Of a stretch of DNA of 64,000 nt, positions 1 to 12,400 are shown one piece after another. The position numbers and the translations under genes were made by a program. The DNA comes from Cryptomeria japonica. Taxonomy: Eukaryota > Streptophyta > Pinopsida > Cupressales > Cupressaceae. The notes beneath the pieces are model-generated. The model was not told the origin of the DNA. It was given only the letters and a program-made list of their open reading frames with translations, and made no database searches. The first letter of the stretch is position 1; each line of letters opens with the position of its first letter. The DNA lies in contig NC_081413.1 in NCBI RefSeq assembly GCF_030272615.1, forward strand, positions 553,251,136-553,315,135. Reading direction: 5' to 3'.

Positions 1-60
1 CTCTTCAATTGTTAGAATTCTAACACACCTATATTCTCTTCCAACTATTAGATATATATC

Positions 61-2643
61 GAACCTTCCACTCAAGAAAGTGATGCCATCAAATGGAGAA
101 GGAAGCAAACAAATAGAACTTACTATGCAAAGAATAGAGGCAATATCTCCAACAAACGCCAAATGAAGCGTCATGCACAACAAACATCTGATACTAACTC
201 AGACATTCTATTACAAACAGAAGGAAATAACCTTGAGCAAAGTAATGTGCCTCAAACACATTCTACTACTCTTGAACTCACCCTACAGAGTCCTTCATTC
301 CTACATGCTTTATCTAACTTCCAAAAAAAATTTGATACATTGGAGCTCACAGAGGCATGTTCTGTTTGTAGAGAAAGCTATGTGGGCATGACTATTAAAA
401 ATGTCAACCATGCAGTTATATGGATGAGATGTTCTGCTGAGAGAGGAGTCCACCATTTCTCTTCGTCAAACAATATGGACCCAAGTGAGAAACCTTCTAT
501 TTTAAAGTGTCTTTCTCAAGTAGAAGAAATTCTCATAGCAAGGATTGCTCCCGTTTTGCAAGTTACTCATGCAAGGGGAGGACAGTATAAGTATTCTGGT
601 CACACGATTAACTTCCCACAGGATATTTCAGAAATTGTGTTATCCTTGCCACGCAAAATTCAACATTTAGAAATCCTTATTGTTCGTAGAACCAATCTTC
701 AAGGGTTAACTTATGACTATTACGTTAATAGGTTTCACGTCATGGATGCATTGACTTAAAAAATTAAGCATGACCAATACTATAAAGATGTTGTCATTGA
801 TTTAGATGCGGTCCAGCTATTACCTGAGTACAACACTGACATTTCAGACCTTTTACATTCAATACCTTCACCTCAAGAAGAATCTATACAAGAAATTCCT
901 CATGTTCCCAACATCAACAATGAGGAAGAAGTAATAAAAAACTCTTCTTCATTCATTCCACGACTTCCATCTGCAATACCTAAACTTGATGCAATCAAGA
1001 CAATCCTACATCTGGATAATATCGACAACAATGTTGTCCCTTGGCCACAAATCAGTACATCACCTATCAATGAGTACAATACAAAAGGCCTACTTTCAAT
1101 GGCATTCCCAACACTATTCCCTAATAGATTGGCTTTACCACTTCAAGACAAAACAAGGCATGTACATTTACATGAATATGCTTTGCACTTGATAAAATAT
1201 CATGATCAAAGAATTGGCCAACATGTCCATTTTAGATATTATATCTATAATCTTATGATGAGACATTGATCTCAACAATCAGCTATTGTTTTCATAAAGA
1301 CAAACATAGAATATTCTCTTCGAGTGAATCTTCATGGCCTAAGAGAGTATTTACAAAACACACCATCAAATGAATTGCCAAATCATATCATGCGATATGC
1401 TGCCTCCTTGCGCGGCACACATGCATTTTGGAGCAAATCCCGTAGAGACCTTACAACAATGATAGAATAGTTAGGTCTACCAATGCTTTTCTTTACACTA
1501 AGATCAGATGATACAAAATGGCCTGACCTGCATAAAACGTTCCCAAAAACACACTCAAATACTTTGCAACACAATAGAAGGCAATCTATTGAGAATTTGG
1601 TCAATAACCCGCATATAATAACATTATACTTGCACTTAAGATTTCAGATCTTTCTTGATGAAGTCATTGTCAAGCAGTTGCATGCCACTGACCACTAGTA
1701 TGGATATGAATGGCAACACTGAGGGTCTATCCATATTCATGGCTTTATGTGGCTGCCATAAGCACCTAATATTGACAAACTTGATTGGACAGACCATGAA
1801 AGCATTCAATCAGTTAAAAACTTCTTTAACTAGTACATCACAACATGGAATCCACACACTGAAGTGGACCGCTTAAACATGCAGTATATACCTGCAATTT
1901 CAGATCCATATCTTTCAAATATAGATGTCATTTTTAGATCTGATCCTTACACTGACTACACTGAATTAGTGAATGTTGTTCAATGGCATACAAAGTGTTC
2001 AGAGTTTACCTGCTTGAAAAAAGAAACTCAACACTTGAATGTCGATACAAAGCACCTTGGCCTAAACAACATGACTCATCATTGACTTTAGACCATAATA
2101 ATAGCCCATCATACAAGACAACAAGGAATGATAGTCGCCTTAATGTTCACAACCCAACGATGCTATCCATATGGAGGGCTAATGTTGATTGTCAAGCAGT
2201 TCTCTGATATATCTCTAAATACGCATCGAAAACTTGAACGTAAATCAGAGAGCTATATTGACATGTTAAAAAGAATTGTTGGATCAACAAATTCAGAAGA
2301 TACAATTCTCTTAGCATATCAAAGATTCATGATGGGAATTGTTGTTGATAGGGACATTAGCGCTCAGGAAACTTGCCACATGCTGCTTAAACTCCCCTTG
2401 ATCTCTTGCACACGTCAGTTTGTCACCCTCAATGTTGGGAAAAAAATCTTCCAACGTATAATAAACTATGATGAAGCTTCACGGACATGCATTTTTTTCA
2501 TTTTTAATTACATGAAAAGACCATCAGAGTTAGAAAACCTAACATTGCTTCAATCAGCTCATCAATATACATACTGTGAACAACGCAAATCATGTAAATG
2601 GGTAAAAAGAAAGTTACCATCAATTGTAAATGTCTACCCCTAG
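61..2643 (+). pseudogene. Helitron Rep region (DUF6570 and Helitron_like_N), decayed
   Basis: Rep nicks and religates single-stranded DNA during rolling-circle transposition. The frame is open from about 61 to 759 and includes a CxxC motif near 360 and a GQYKYSGH-type DUF6570 core near 577-605. It continues in the same frame through a Helitron_like_N segment starting near 1099 (AFPTLFP) with several stops. The HUH metal-binding motif is readable as HIHG at 1732-1743. The two-tyrosine motif YISKYASK lies at 2208-2231, in another frame, so at least one indel separates them. The catalytic His and Tyr codons survive but the gene is not translatable. Coding sequence probably extends upstream of the ATG at 163, because codons from 61 onward read as a family-like lysine/arginine-rich segment. 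Confidence 0.82.
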
Positions 2644-3388
2644 TTTAAATCCTTACCTTCAAAAGTCGACACTACTTTTGAAACTTTCTGTTGGAGTGAA
2701 TTGCTTTTGTACAAGCTATTCCACAACATCCCTCTACATATGGGTACCTCAACTAATGAAATTATATTGAATTGGAAATGACTTCAAAGTACTCATTATA
2801 TTCGGTCCATGTAAATGGCATTGAAGAACACTTGACTACAAAAAATAGTGAAGACTTGCAATTGCAAGATATTTCACAATCTACTGATCAAGACCTCTAT
2901 GAATGGGAGTTCTTGTCACAAATGGGAGCCTCAAACAACTTTGATGTTGCTACTCTTCAAATGCTTGGGAAACATGATTTTGATCTTCAAATTAATTGGG
3001 GTGATTCCATACCTAATGAAATGTTGCATACAAAAGCATCTCAATTCATTTCAATGGAGAAAAGCCAATCAACCCACACCCTTGGCAACATACATTCAAA
3101 TGCACCCAATACCTTTGAGATTGCAGCAAACCAAAATACTACACTTGATATTATAACCTCGCACGTTGCACAAAATTTGAATTCCTCACCATTATTGTTA
3201 GTTATTCAAGGCACAATAGGTACTGGAAAGTCATTTCTTATTGATTGTATACGTAGAAAATTAAATTTCCATTTAGATCCTACACAATACCCATTGCTTG
3301 TACTAGCACCAACAAGTGTATCCGCATATAATATCCAGGCTACCACAGTCCATGCTGCCCTTCGTACACCTATTCAAGAATACAAACC
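2644..3388 (+). pseudogene. Helitron PIF1-like helicase, 5' half
   Basis: This is the N-terminal part of the fused helicase that unwinds DNA during Helitron transposition. The segment before 2772 reads as the linker (FKSLPSK, then FETFCWSELLLYKLFH), ending in a TGA. The Walker A motif GTIGTGKS lies near 3211-3234, followed by LLVLAPTSVSAYNIQATTVH, typical of the family. The frame is cut at 3388 by the Gypsy LTR exactly after the codons for EYK and the first bases of the next codon. Its continuation is at 19548 in the same codon phase. Confidence 0.85.
3384..3388 (+). repeat. Target site duplication AAACC, left copy (Gypsy)
   Basis: AAACC at 3384-3388 abuts the TG of the 5' LTR and is repeated at 19548-19552 directly after the CA of the 3' LTR. 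Five base pairs is the normal duplication length for these integrases. Confidence 0.93.
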
Positions 3389-4163
3389 TGTAGACACCTA
3401 AAATTGTCATGTCTAATTAAATAAATATTTTATTTATTTAATTATCTAAGCTTAATTCTTCTATTAATTAAATAAATCTTTATTTATTTAATTAATTCAT
3501 TTATCCTCTTCTAACCTTATTTCTCATTTAAATAAATACATTTATTTATTTAAATTATCCTTTTTCTAAATTAAATAAATATCTTGTTTATTTAATTATC
3601 CCATTTCTTCTATTAATTAAATAAATCTTTATTTATTTAATTAATTCATTAGCCTTTTCTACCCATGACACGTCATTCATCTCTTAATTCCTACACTACC
3701 TACCTCTTTCATTATTTTATTATTTCTTCTACCTACCCTCTAATCATAGCCAACCTCCTTTTACACCTCTTAATTTTATCCCTCCATTTCATATAGTGTC
3801 TTCTATATAAGGAGATGCTTCCTTCATTATCAAACCCTAATGAGCTAATGACCTAACTACTTGATCAATTGACTACACTACGATCCTACTTGCTACCACA
3901 TTCCGTTCTTTGTTGAGCTCTTGTGCACATAAAATCTGAGAGCAAATATATCAAGCAAGATCAATGGATATAGGAAGAATGGAGATCAAAACCCTATTGG
4001 ACATGTGATGGTATAATCTTTGTGATTTCATTTGATTTGCATTGTCTTAGGTAATCTTCATATGTTATGGTGGATCTTTGTTGTTGTTAGGCTAGGGTTT
4101 GGTGGTTGAATTCATTTAGTCTTTCAATATTGTTATTATTGTTATCCATTTTCACCATATACA
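3389..4163 (+). repeat. Gypsy 5' LTR
   Basis: Begins TGTAGACACC, ends ATATACA, and matches 18771-19547 closely. A TATA box (CTATATAAGG) at about 3803-3812 would direct the genomic transcript. The first 250 bp consist of AT-rich palindromes listed separately. Confidence 0.93.
3415..3645. repeat. Five consecutive AT-rich palindromes in the LTR U3
   Basis: Near-perfect inverted repeats of about 30 bp lie at about 3415-3444, 3463-3496, 3526-3555, 3569-3597 and 3612-3645. All are variants of AATTAAATAAA-TTTATTTAATT. The same set recurs in the 3' LTR at about 18797-19027. Each unit could form a hairpin with a loop of a few bases. Confidence 0.85.
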
Positions 4164-4166
4164 TTT

Positions 4167-4184
4167 TGGCACGCCTGGTGGGAC
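4167..4184 (+). other. Candidate primer-binding site of the Gypsy element
   Basis: TGGCACGCCTGGTGGGAC starts four bases after the LTR end. It has the expected TGG start complementary to a tRNA CCA end. The tRNA species is not assigned. Confidence 0.6.
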
Positions 4185-4269
4185 TCTTGTCCCTTTGTAT
4201 TTAACCTCCTTGTTGCAGATTTTGTGTTTTTGAAGTTGCAGATCGGACATTTTCGATAGCATTTTTGGT

Positions 4270-4535
4270 ATTTCCGCATCTGCGTACTTTCGGATCGCGT
4301 TTTTGATTTTCTGGCGCGTCTGCGACAACTTAAATCGCGTCTGTGTTATCGGCAATATTTTGTTTTGCAAGTTTCGGAACTTGCGTTTATGTCCTGAAGT
4401 CGCATCTGTGCTTGTTTAAGCCACGTCTGTGTTGTATAGACACGTCTGTGATTTATAGCTGTGTCTGTGCATCATAGAACCACGTTTGCATCATAGAACC
4501 GCATCTGTTTCGAGGGTAACCGCGTCTGTGTTTAG
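4270..4535 (+). repeat. Leader array 1 of a ~20-nt periodic CGCGTCTGTG motif
   Basis: Variants of CGCGTCTGTG (CGCATCTGTG, CACGTCTGTG) recur near 4276, 4315, 4336, 4401, 4422, 4441, 4461, 4500 and 4521. Spacing is mostly 19-21 nt, with variable sequence between. It lies in the non-coding leader. Confidence 0.8.
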
Positions 4536-4914
4536 CAGTTTCAAATTTTGAAGTTTATTCATTCAATTCCAGTTTCGCATTTAGGGTTTCAGATCTGGTT
4601 TATTTTGTGCTAACATTTTCAGATCTAGCTAACGAAATTGGTGCAGCTTGTCTTGAAAGCAAAACGTTTGGTTGAAGGCCCCTATTTTCACAAAGTCTTT
4701 TGGGTTTAAAATTTACCTAACTTGTGTGCTTGCAGGAAGGGGTGATTATTTGAAAACAATTCAAACTACTAACAACCTTTTGTTGCAGGTCCTTGGCAAA
4801 AGTTTTTGGATTTTTATTGTGTGTCTTGTTTTCAATAGACTAGCAAACACTTCAATTAGTGCACTAAAATTGAATCATTGTCTTTTGTGTCTTGAGCAAT
4901 AGGCTCTTTTTGTT

Positions 4915-5480
4915 TAATCTTTAGAGGGTCTGTCTTCCCGTGTGGTCATTAGGACTACTAGTGAGAAGAGAACGACCCAAGTGGTAGCGAGGAAAACCCA
5001 CCTCTTCCAAACCACTATAAACAAATGTATTCATGGTGAAAACTATGGATAACGTGTGCTGATTAGTTCATACCGACACTATGTCTCCCCATAAACCCGT
5101 TTGATCAAATTTATTTGATCAGTTGTAGGGCGTAACCCCTACCGGCTGGGAGCCTTCTATATTTACAGAGCTGAAAGTGCCACATGTATGGCCACACGAG
5201 CAGATGCCCTTACTAGCACCTTTTTGTTTTAGAAGTCCAAATCCTTCTAGTTGTTGGGGCAGGAGGTCAGACCTCTGGCAGCGGCCCACACACATACGGT
5301 TCTTAGCAGAGATACAAAGTTCGCCACGGGGAGTTTTCGTGGGGACTGATGCTTGGCTGACCCGAGAAGTGAGTGCCGAGGGTGGAGCCAGTGAGGTCAA
5401 GCATCTAAGTATCCGCTCTGAATAGCGTAGCCTCGGGGGTAAAAACCTATGTGGGATCAACAACTATTGTCTTGGCCAAC
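4915..5480 (+). other. GC-rich Gypsy leader segment, probably structured RNA
   Basis: This block is clearly richer in GC than its surroundings. It includes GTGAAAACTATGG near 5036 and a segment of roughly 170 bases around 5250-5420 with many possible short stems. It lies between the LTR and gag. Placement suggests packaging or dimerisation functions, which is inference. Open frames on both strands here look incidental. Confidence 0.4.
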
Positions 5481-5744
5481 CATAAGAATTGTGCTTGACT
5501 TATTTTAAACTTTCAAACATTCAAGACCAAACAACAAAACATTGTGTCTTTTGTGTCTTCAAGTGTATGCAAAACAATTTTTACATCAAACAACACACTT
5601 TTTATTGGAGTCATTTTTGAGTCTAGACACTTACAAACATTGGGTCTTCATCAACACTATGTCCTCTTGTCACGTAAAACAGTCAAACAGTCATATTTGG
5701 TCACAACAAAACGACTTCACAGATTGGAAAAAATTGCACAAATT

Positions 5745-5945
5745 TTACAGAAACGAATCTGTGTCTGTCATAATCGCGTCTGTGTTGTCTAACCGCATCT
5801 GTGAAGGGCATAATCGTGTCTGTGTCCCCAGAAGCAATAGTACATTTTGCAAAAAACTCAGAAGCGCGTCTGTGTTGAATAGAACCACATCTGTGTCAGG
5901 AAACCGCGTCTGTGAAGTATACAGGCGTGTCTGTGTTCAAAATTG
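5745..5945 (+). repeat. Leader array 2 of the ~20-nt CGCGTCTGTG motif
   Basis: Further copies of the same motif in the same orientation, near 5775, 5794, 5815, 5865, 5887, 5905 and 5926, mostly 19-22 nt apart. About 1.2 kb of leader without the motif separates the two arrays. Confidence 0.8.
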
Positions 5946-6437
5946 CAAAGAAAAGAAAAAAAATTTACAGTCCAACAAACAAACACAGTCAATTTCGGAA
6001 TTCTTGAGCTTCCTAGGTTGTTTCTCCAGGTTTCATCTAGCATTCAACTTGTCTTTGGGTCTTACATAGTCCATCATTGCTTCATATCTCACTTTACATT
6101 CACAATTGTCTAAACTTGAGTCAAAAGGTCACTGGCTTGTCCTCACTATACTTTGTCAACACACTACATACAACAATACTTTGCTAAGTGGTCCCTCATC
6201 AAGGTTTCTTACCTTTGGGTCTCATTTGGTCTTACTTAGAGTCAAGGTCAACTTACCTCATCAAGACAAACTATCCTCTCTTTGGAAGCCACACCTACTC
6301 TACTACATACATACTTGGTCCTACACTTTGGACATTGCAAGTACACCTCAGATTCATTTACACTCCATCCAACTCTTGGCCTTCCATACTTTTTCCATTT
6401 TCATCTAGTCTCACACATCTTGGTCAATACCTAGTTA
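5946..6437 (+). other. Leader segment before gag
   Basis: Pyrimidine-rich, rich in CTTGGTC and CTACAT-type words, without a supported gene. It ends directly at the gag ATG at 6438. Confidence 0.4.
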
Positions 6438-9400
6438 ATGGTTGAAACCCGTCTTCAAAAATCTAGGAGAGAAACTAAAGAGGCTCAAGAGTCCGCAAAC
6501 ATGAGTTCTTATGAGTATGAGAATGATATCTTTTTCAATACTGATCACACTACATTACCTGATATGGATGTCTATAGAAACATTCCAAATGTTGAGAACA
6601 TGGGCACTACAAACAACAATGATACACACAATGACAATATGGACAACTTTTCAATACATTCAATAGATGTGGAAGAATCCATTATGAATCCCCATTTCAA
6701 TCGACTGGTTGAGGAAATAATGAGGAGGGATAGACAATACTTCTTACAAATGATGGCACAAAGTGGAGCCAAGATACCTCATGATTTTGACATGTCTCAA
6801 ATAATGGAAAATCAGCCTTTGCAACAAACTCACTCCAACATGGATCAAGGGAGGCCTAATAGTGGAGGAAATAGAGGACCACATATGGTACCTGAATCAC
6901 CATCATCTTTGTTTCAAAAACCAAAGGTCCCACATACACATGGTCAAGCATATGATACTCACCTTCGCAGACCATTATGGAAGTCTTATGCGGACAGATA
7001 TGCTCAATCACATACCCAAGCTACGGATCAACCAAAGTAATTGGATATTCAAAGGCATGCTCAAAATTTGGACACAAGGAAACCCCGTGTCAAATTTGGG
7101 GGCAACACAATAGAACATGACATGCCTATAGAGTATGGTATACATGCACAAAATAGATATGGTGTTCCTCAAAATGAATCTATACCAAGTGCTCCATATA
7201 TGCAGCATCACTATAGACCTCCTCCATATGAACATGTGTATGATCAATATCATCCATATATGCAACAATCTCCTCCTCCAATGGGTGCCTCAAGCATAGG
7301 GTATGGTCCAAGAAGTCGATCTCCACCTAAGAGCAATTTGGAGCAACAAATCAGGGACTTACAAAAGAAAATGGAGGACATAAATACACCGAAGGCAACA
7401 TACACAATGAGAGACATATGTCCTTATCCATTCAACAAGAGCATTCCAATGCCTCCATTTCCTACACACTTTGTGACGCCTAAATTTGATAAGTATAGAG
7501 GGAAAGGGGATCCTAAGGCACACATAAGATAGTTTTTCACAGCTTGCATTGAAGTAGCTTCAGAAAAGACATATTTGATGAGATTATTCCCACAAAGCTT
7601 AGGTGATCAAGCTATGGAATGGTTCTCCCAACTCCCACCTAGTATTAAGTCATGGGGTGACTTAGCAGAGGCATTTATTCAACATTTCTCCTACAATATA
7701 GAGACAGACATATCAGTCACTACTTTGTGCAACACCAAGCAAAAAGAGGGAGAGTCTTTTGCATCATTTTTACAAAGATGGAGGAATCTAGCTAGCAGAT
7801 GCTCTTGTGAAATTCCACAAAAACAAATGGTAGAGATGTTCACACAAAACATTAACAAAAACATTGGCTATGATCTAAGGAAAGCTTGTTTGTCCACCTT
7901 CAGGGACGTTATTGAAAAAGGCTCAGCAACAAAAAAGGTCCTAATTGAGCAAGGAGTCATTAAGATATTCAAGGAAAACAAAGATGACTTTAAAGGAAAA
8001 GACAAGCCAAGATTTTGGAATAAAAACAAGAACACAGTCAATGATGGTGTTGTTGATGCCAATACAGTGCGACCCAAATTCATCTTTTCAGGAACAAGTT
8101 CTACAAACAATCAAGTGAATACTCAAACAACTTCTAGATCACGAAGGAAGTACACTCCATTGGGAGAACCACTTGAGTCAGTCTTCAAAAAGTTAGTGGC
8201 AAACAAGGTAATCACAGTTCCAGATTTTCCTCCATATGAACCAAAGGTTAAACCAAATTGGTGGAATGATGATGAGTATTATGAATTTCATAAGAGCAAG
8301 GGTCATAAGACAGAAAATCGTCATCAACTAAAGAACATTGTACAAGATCTCATTGATAGAGGTGATATTGAGATTGAGGGACACTCATCCAATCAAGAAC
8401 ATGAGATGTTTAAAGAGCCATTCCCAAAGCATGACAAGGGAAAAGCTAAAGCCACAGATGATCAAACCAACTATACCAGAGCATCCTAAAACTATGATTC
8501 AACCATCAATCACATCTCGATGGACAATCATGTCTCTACTATTATCATCAAGGACAAAACTCCTGAGAGTACTACCCAACGACCCAAGATTGTCCTAAAA
8601 GGTGTTGGATCTTCTTCCGAACCTACTTCTGAATGTCATGTTACAACCCGTCGAGGTAAAATCACCTTGCCAGGTGCTTCAAATAAAAACACTGCTTCTT
8701 CATCAACCAAACCTGAGTATGACCTTGTAGAACAGTTAGGGAAGACACCCACGCTCATCTCCATCCTTGAGCTTTTACGCATATCTCCCGCTCATAAAGC
8801 TATTCTTGACAAAATCTTGAGAGACACTGTCGTTCCTACTGATCTGAATGTGGACCAATTTCAAGCCATGGTGGGATACCTGTCCGTTCCACATTCCCTT
8901 ACATTCACGGAAGCCGATGACGCCTCCGTAAGTCAGCCACATAATGCACCACTACATGTTGAAGCTTTCATACACAGACATAGAATAAAGTGAGTCCTGA
9001 TAGCTGGAGGAGCTGGTCTAAACATTTGTACATTGAACATAATTAAACAATTGGGATATTCTGATAAAGCTGTGAATTCAACAAATCAAATCACCATCAA
9101 GGCATATGATGATGAAGAACGCTCATCCAAGGGCACAGTCACCTTACCTCTAAGAATTGGGCCAGTTACAAAGGATGTGGTTTGTCAAGTCCTGGATCTA
9201 GATCTCACTTATAATATATTGCTAGGACGTCCTTGGATTCATGAAATGAGGGCAGTCCCATCGACATATCACCAATGCATTAAATTTCCTCACAATGGAG
9301 TCGAAGTAATGGTTAACGGTGATCCTAATCCGTTCATATATTGCAATAACCTGAGATCACATACTGAGACCATCATTCCCAGTAATCATGAAGTTGTTCC

Positions 9401-12400
9401 TTCTTCGGCATACATTGATCCTGAGTCATTGAAACCTTCGACATCAAAGCAAGGTGAGCTTAAAGGCAAATTTTAGGACAAAGGCATGGGAGAATACACT
9501 TTAAATCAGACCATGTACTTACGACAAGTCATAAGTTCTCCAAAAGAATATGGAAGACCACATCCTAACAAGCAAGTATCCATCGTGGTACTCGAATGGG
9601 ACCCTACTACCTTTCAAAGATGGGGCGAACTGGAAGAGGAAGACTTATACAAAATGCTCTACAAAGACATTGAAGATGACACACAAGATCGCATCAATAT
9701 ACCTTGTGAGAAATATGGCAAAGGCTTCAAGATTCTACAAAAATTCGGGTATGATGGAAAAAGCCCTCTTGGGTTACGAAAGGAAGGCATCATTGAACCT
9801 TTACAACCTGAATTGACTTTCAAAAAGGAACGCTCAAAGGGACTTGGTTTCCTGACTTCCAAGATCCACACTAAAAGGATAGAAGAAGCATTACAAATCA
9901 AAGCTACCAAAATTCAACAAGAGGATCGCTATTCCACAGACTCCAACGAATGGGAATGGGGTTCAGACAAATCCTCCAGTGACTACGAGCTCACCGAGAC
10001 ATTCAGAGAGCCAGATGAACCCATAGAATAAGAGGAATTTTATAAAAAGTTCAGAGTTGGTCAAGACACAACCCATGAGGATTCTACACAGTCTTTGTCT
10101 CAAGGTTCTAGGTTGAAATCACATAGGATGAGAACACCTGTCCCAGAATGCGCTACTAGTAATGACAATTTGGATTCGCTCGTGATCGAAACTGATGAGG
10201 AGAGTGCCATTGATGACCTCGATAATTACCTTGACATACCTGAATATAACTGCATCTTCACTCTTAGCCCCACTAACTTTGAAGACATTAAAGGCCTTAA
10301 AGGCCTTCCCCTTGTTCATCATCAACTCATTGACTAGGATTATGAAGGACCAGCACAATTTGACACATTCCAAAATGATGAAGCTTTTATTGACTATCTT
10401 GGCATACGAGACGACCTTCCCCCTGGGGACCATAAAGCAGGATACACTATAGAACTCAACAACATGGCATATTTTGGCGAGGGTGTCGGACCTTCCAGTC
10501 GCAAAAATGTGAAAATAAGAACAAACCAAGGGTCTTATGGCGAAAATCACACTGTGGCGCTATCTGACCCCAAAAAAGTAAAAAGAAATGACGTATCTGA
10601 GGGTGAAAACCTCTCTGAGGAACCTGAAGATGGAAGGCTCGACATTCTCCCAGCATCATATGAGGAAAAGTCATCCATGTTGGTAGAAGAGAATATCAAA
10701 ACAAACATTGGTACAGAAGAGGTTCCACACAACATATTCCTGGCTCAATCATTGACAGAGTCCGAAAGGTCAAAATTCATAAGTTTCTTCAAAGAACGAC
10801 AAATCAACTTTGCATGGTCATACGCTGATATGCCTGGACTAGATCCGGATTTGGTAATGCATCATTTGACAGTCAAACCGGGGGCAAAGCCAGTGAAACA
10901 GAAATTAAGAAAAATGCATCCACAAGTGGCATTACTAGTCAAAGCAGAACTGGAGAAATTATTGGATGTCGGATTCATACGCCCAATTGACTATCCTGAA
11001 TGGATCTCCAATTTAGTGCCTGTCAGTAAACCAGATCGCAACATTAGAATATGTACAGATTTCAGAGACATCAACAAAGCTTATCCAAAGGATGACTTCC
11101 CATTACCAAATATTGACTTGATTGTTGATCTCACAGCAGGTCATGAAATGTTATCATTGATGGATGGATTTTCTGGTTATAATCAAATAAGGATTGCACC
11201 TGAGGATCAACACAAAACATCATTCACTTGTCCTTGGGAAACTTTCTGTTGGAATGTCATGCCCTTCGGGCTAAAAAATGCAGGTGCTACATATCAAAGA
11301 GCCGTGACTACTATCTTTCATGATCTCATGCACGTAACTGTGGAAGATTATGTCGACGACCTCTTGGGCAAATCAATAGACAAAAATACATATTTGGACA
11401 TACTGTTAGTCATCTTTGATCGGTTGGAAAAATACAAAGTAAGATTAAACCCCAAGAAATGTGTCTTTGGAGTAACCTCTGGGAAGCTCCTAGGATTCAT
11501 TGTGTCCAAAAGAGGAATCGAAGTTGATCCAGCAAAAATCAAGGCCATCTTGGACATGCCACCACCTAGAAATATCAGTCAACTTCGATCCTTACAAGGG
11601 AGACTTCAGTCTATATGGAGATTCATAGCACAACTTGCAGATAAGTGTAATCCTTTTCAGCACCTGCTACATAAAAATATCAAATTCAAATGGGATGATA
11701 ATTGTCAATAGGCTTTCCAGACGCTCAAAGATTATCTTTTGAATCCACCAGTTTTGATGCCACCAGTTCCAGATCAACCTTTGTTACTATACATCTCAGC
11801 TACTCCAACAGCACTGGGGGCACTCCTAGCACAACAAATTGCTGAGGGCAAGGAAAAGGCAGTATACTATATCAGTCGCACATTGGTAGGATATGAGCTG
11901 AACTACACACCAATCGAGCGTGCATGTCTCGCCGTGGTCTTTGCTTCACAGAAATTACGACATTACATGCTCACTCATAAGACTAAGTTGATTGCAACGA
12001 TAGATCCGTTGAAATACCTTCTCAATAAAGTAACACTTACTGGGCGACTAGCCAGATGGGTAATGATCCTGAGTGAATTCAACATCGAGTACGTGGACAG
12101 GAAAGCAATAAAAGGACAAGCCATCGCAGATCAATTAGCAGATGCCCCCATGATTGATGATGTTCCTCTAAGTTCAGAATTTCCAGATAAATCCATTTTA
12201 ACAATGTCACATGCAAAGCCATGGTAACTGTACTTTGATGGCTCATACACACAGCATGGGGCAGGAGCTGACATCCTCTTTATAACTCCTCAAGGGGATT
12301 CTATACCAAAATCATACCGCTTATCATTTCCTTGCACTAACAATATAGCAGAATATGAGGCATTAACAACTGGATTACGGATTGCAGTTCAGTGGAAGAT

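Noticed and set aside
5119..5463. 114-codon minus-strand open frame in the Gypsy leader
   Set aside because: It lies in the GC-rich leader, has no recognisable motif, and an opposite-strand frame overlaps it.
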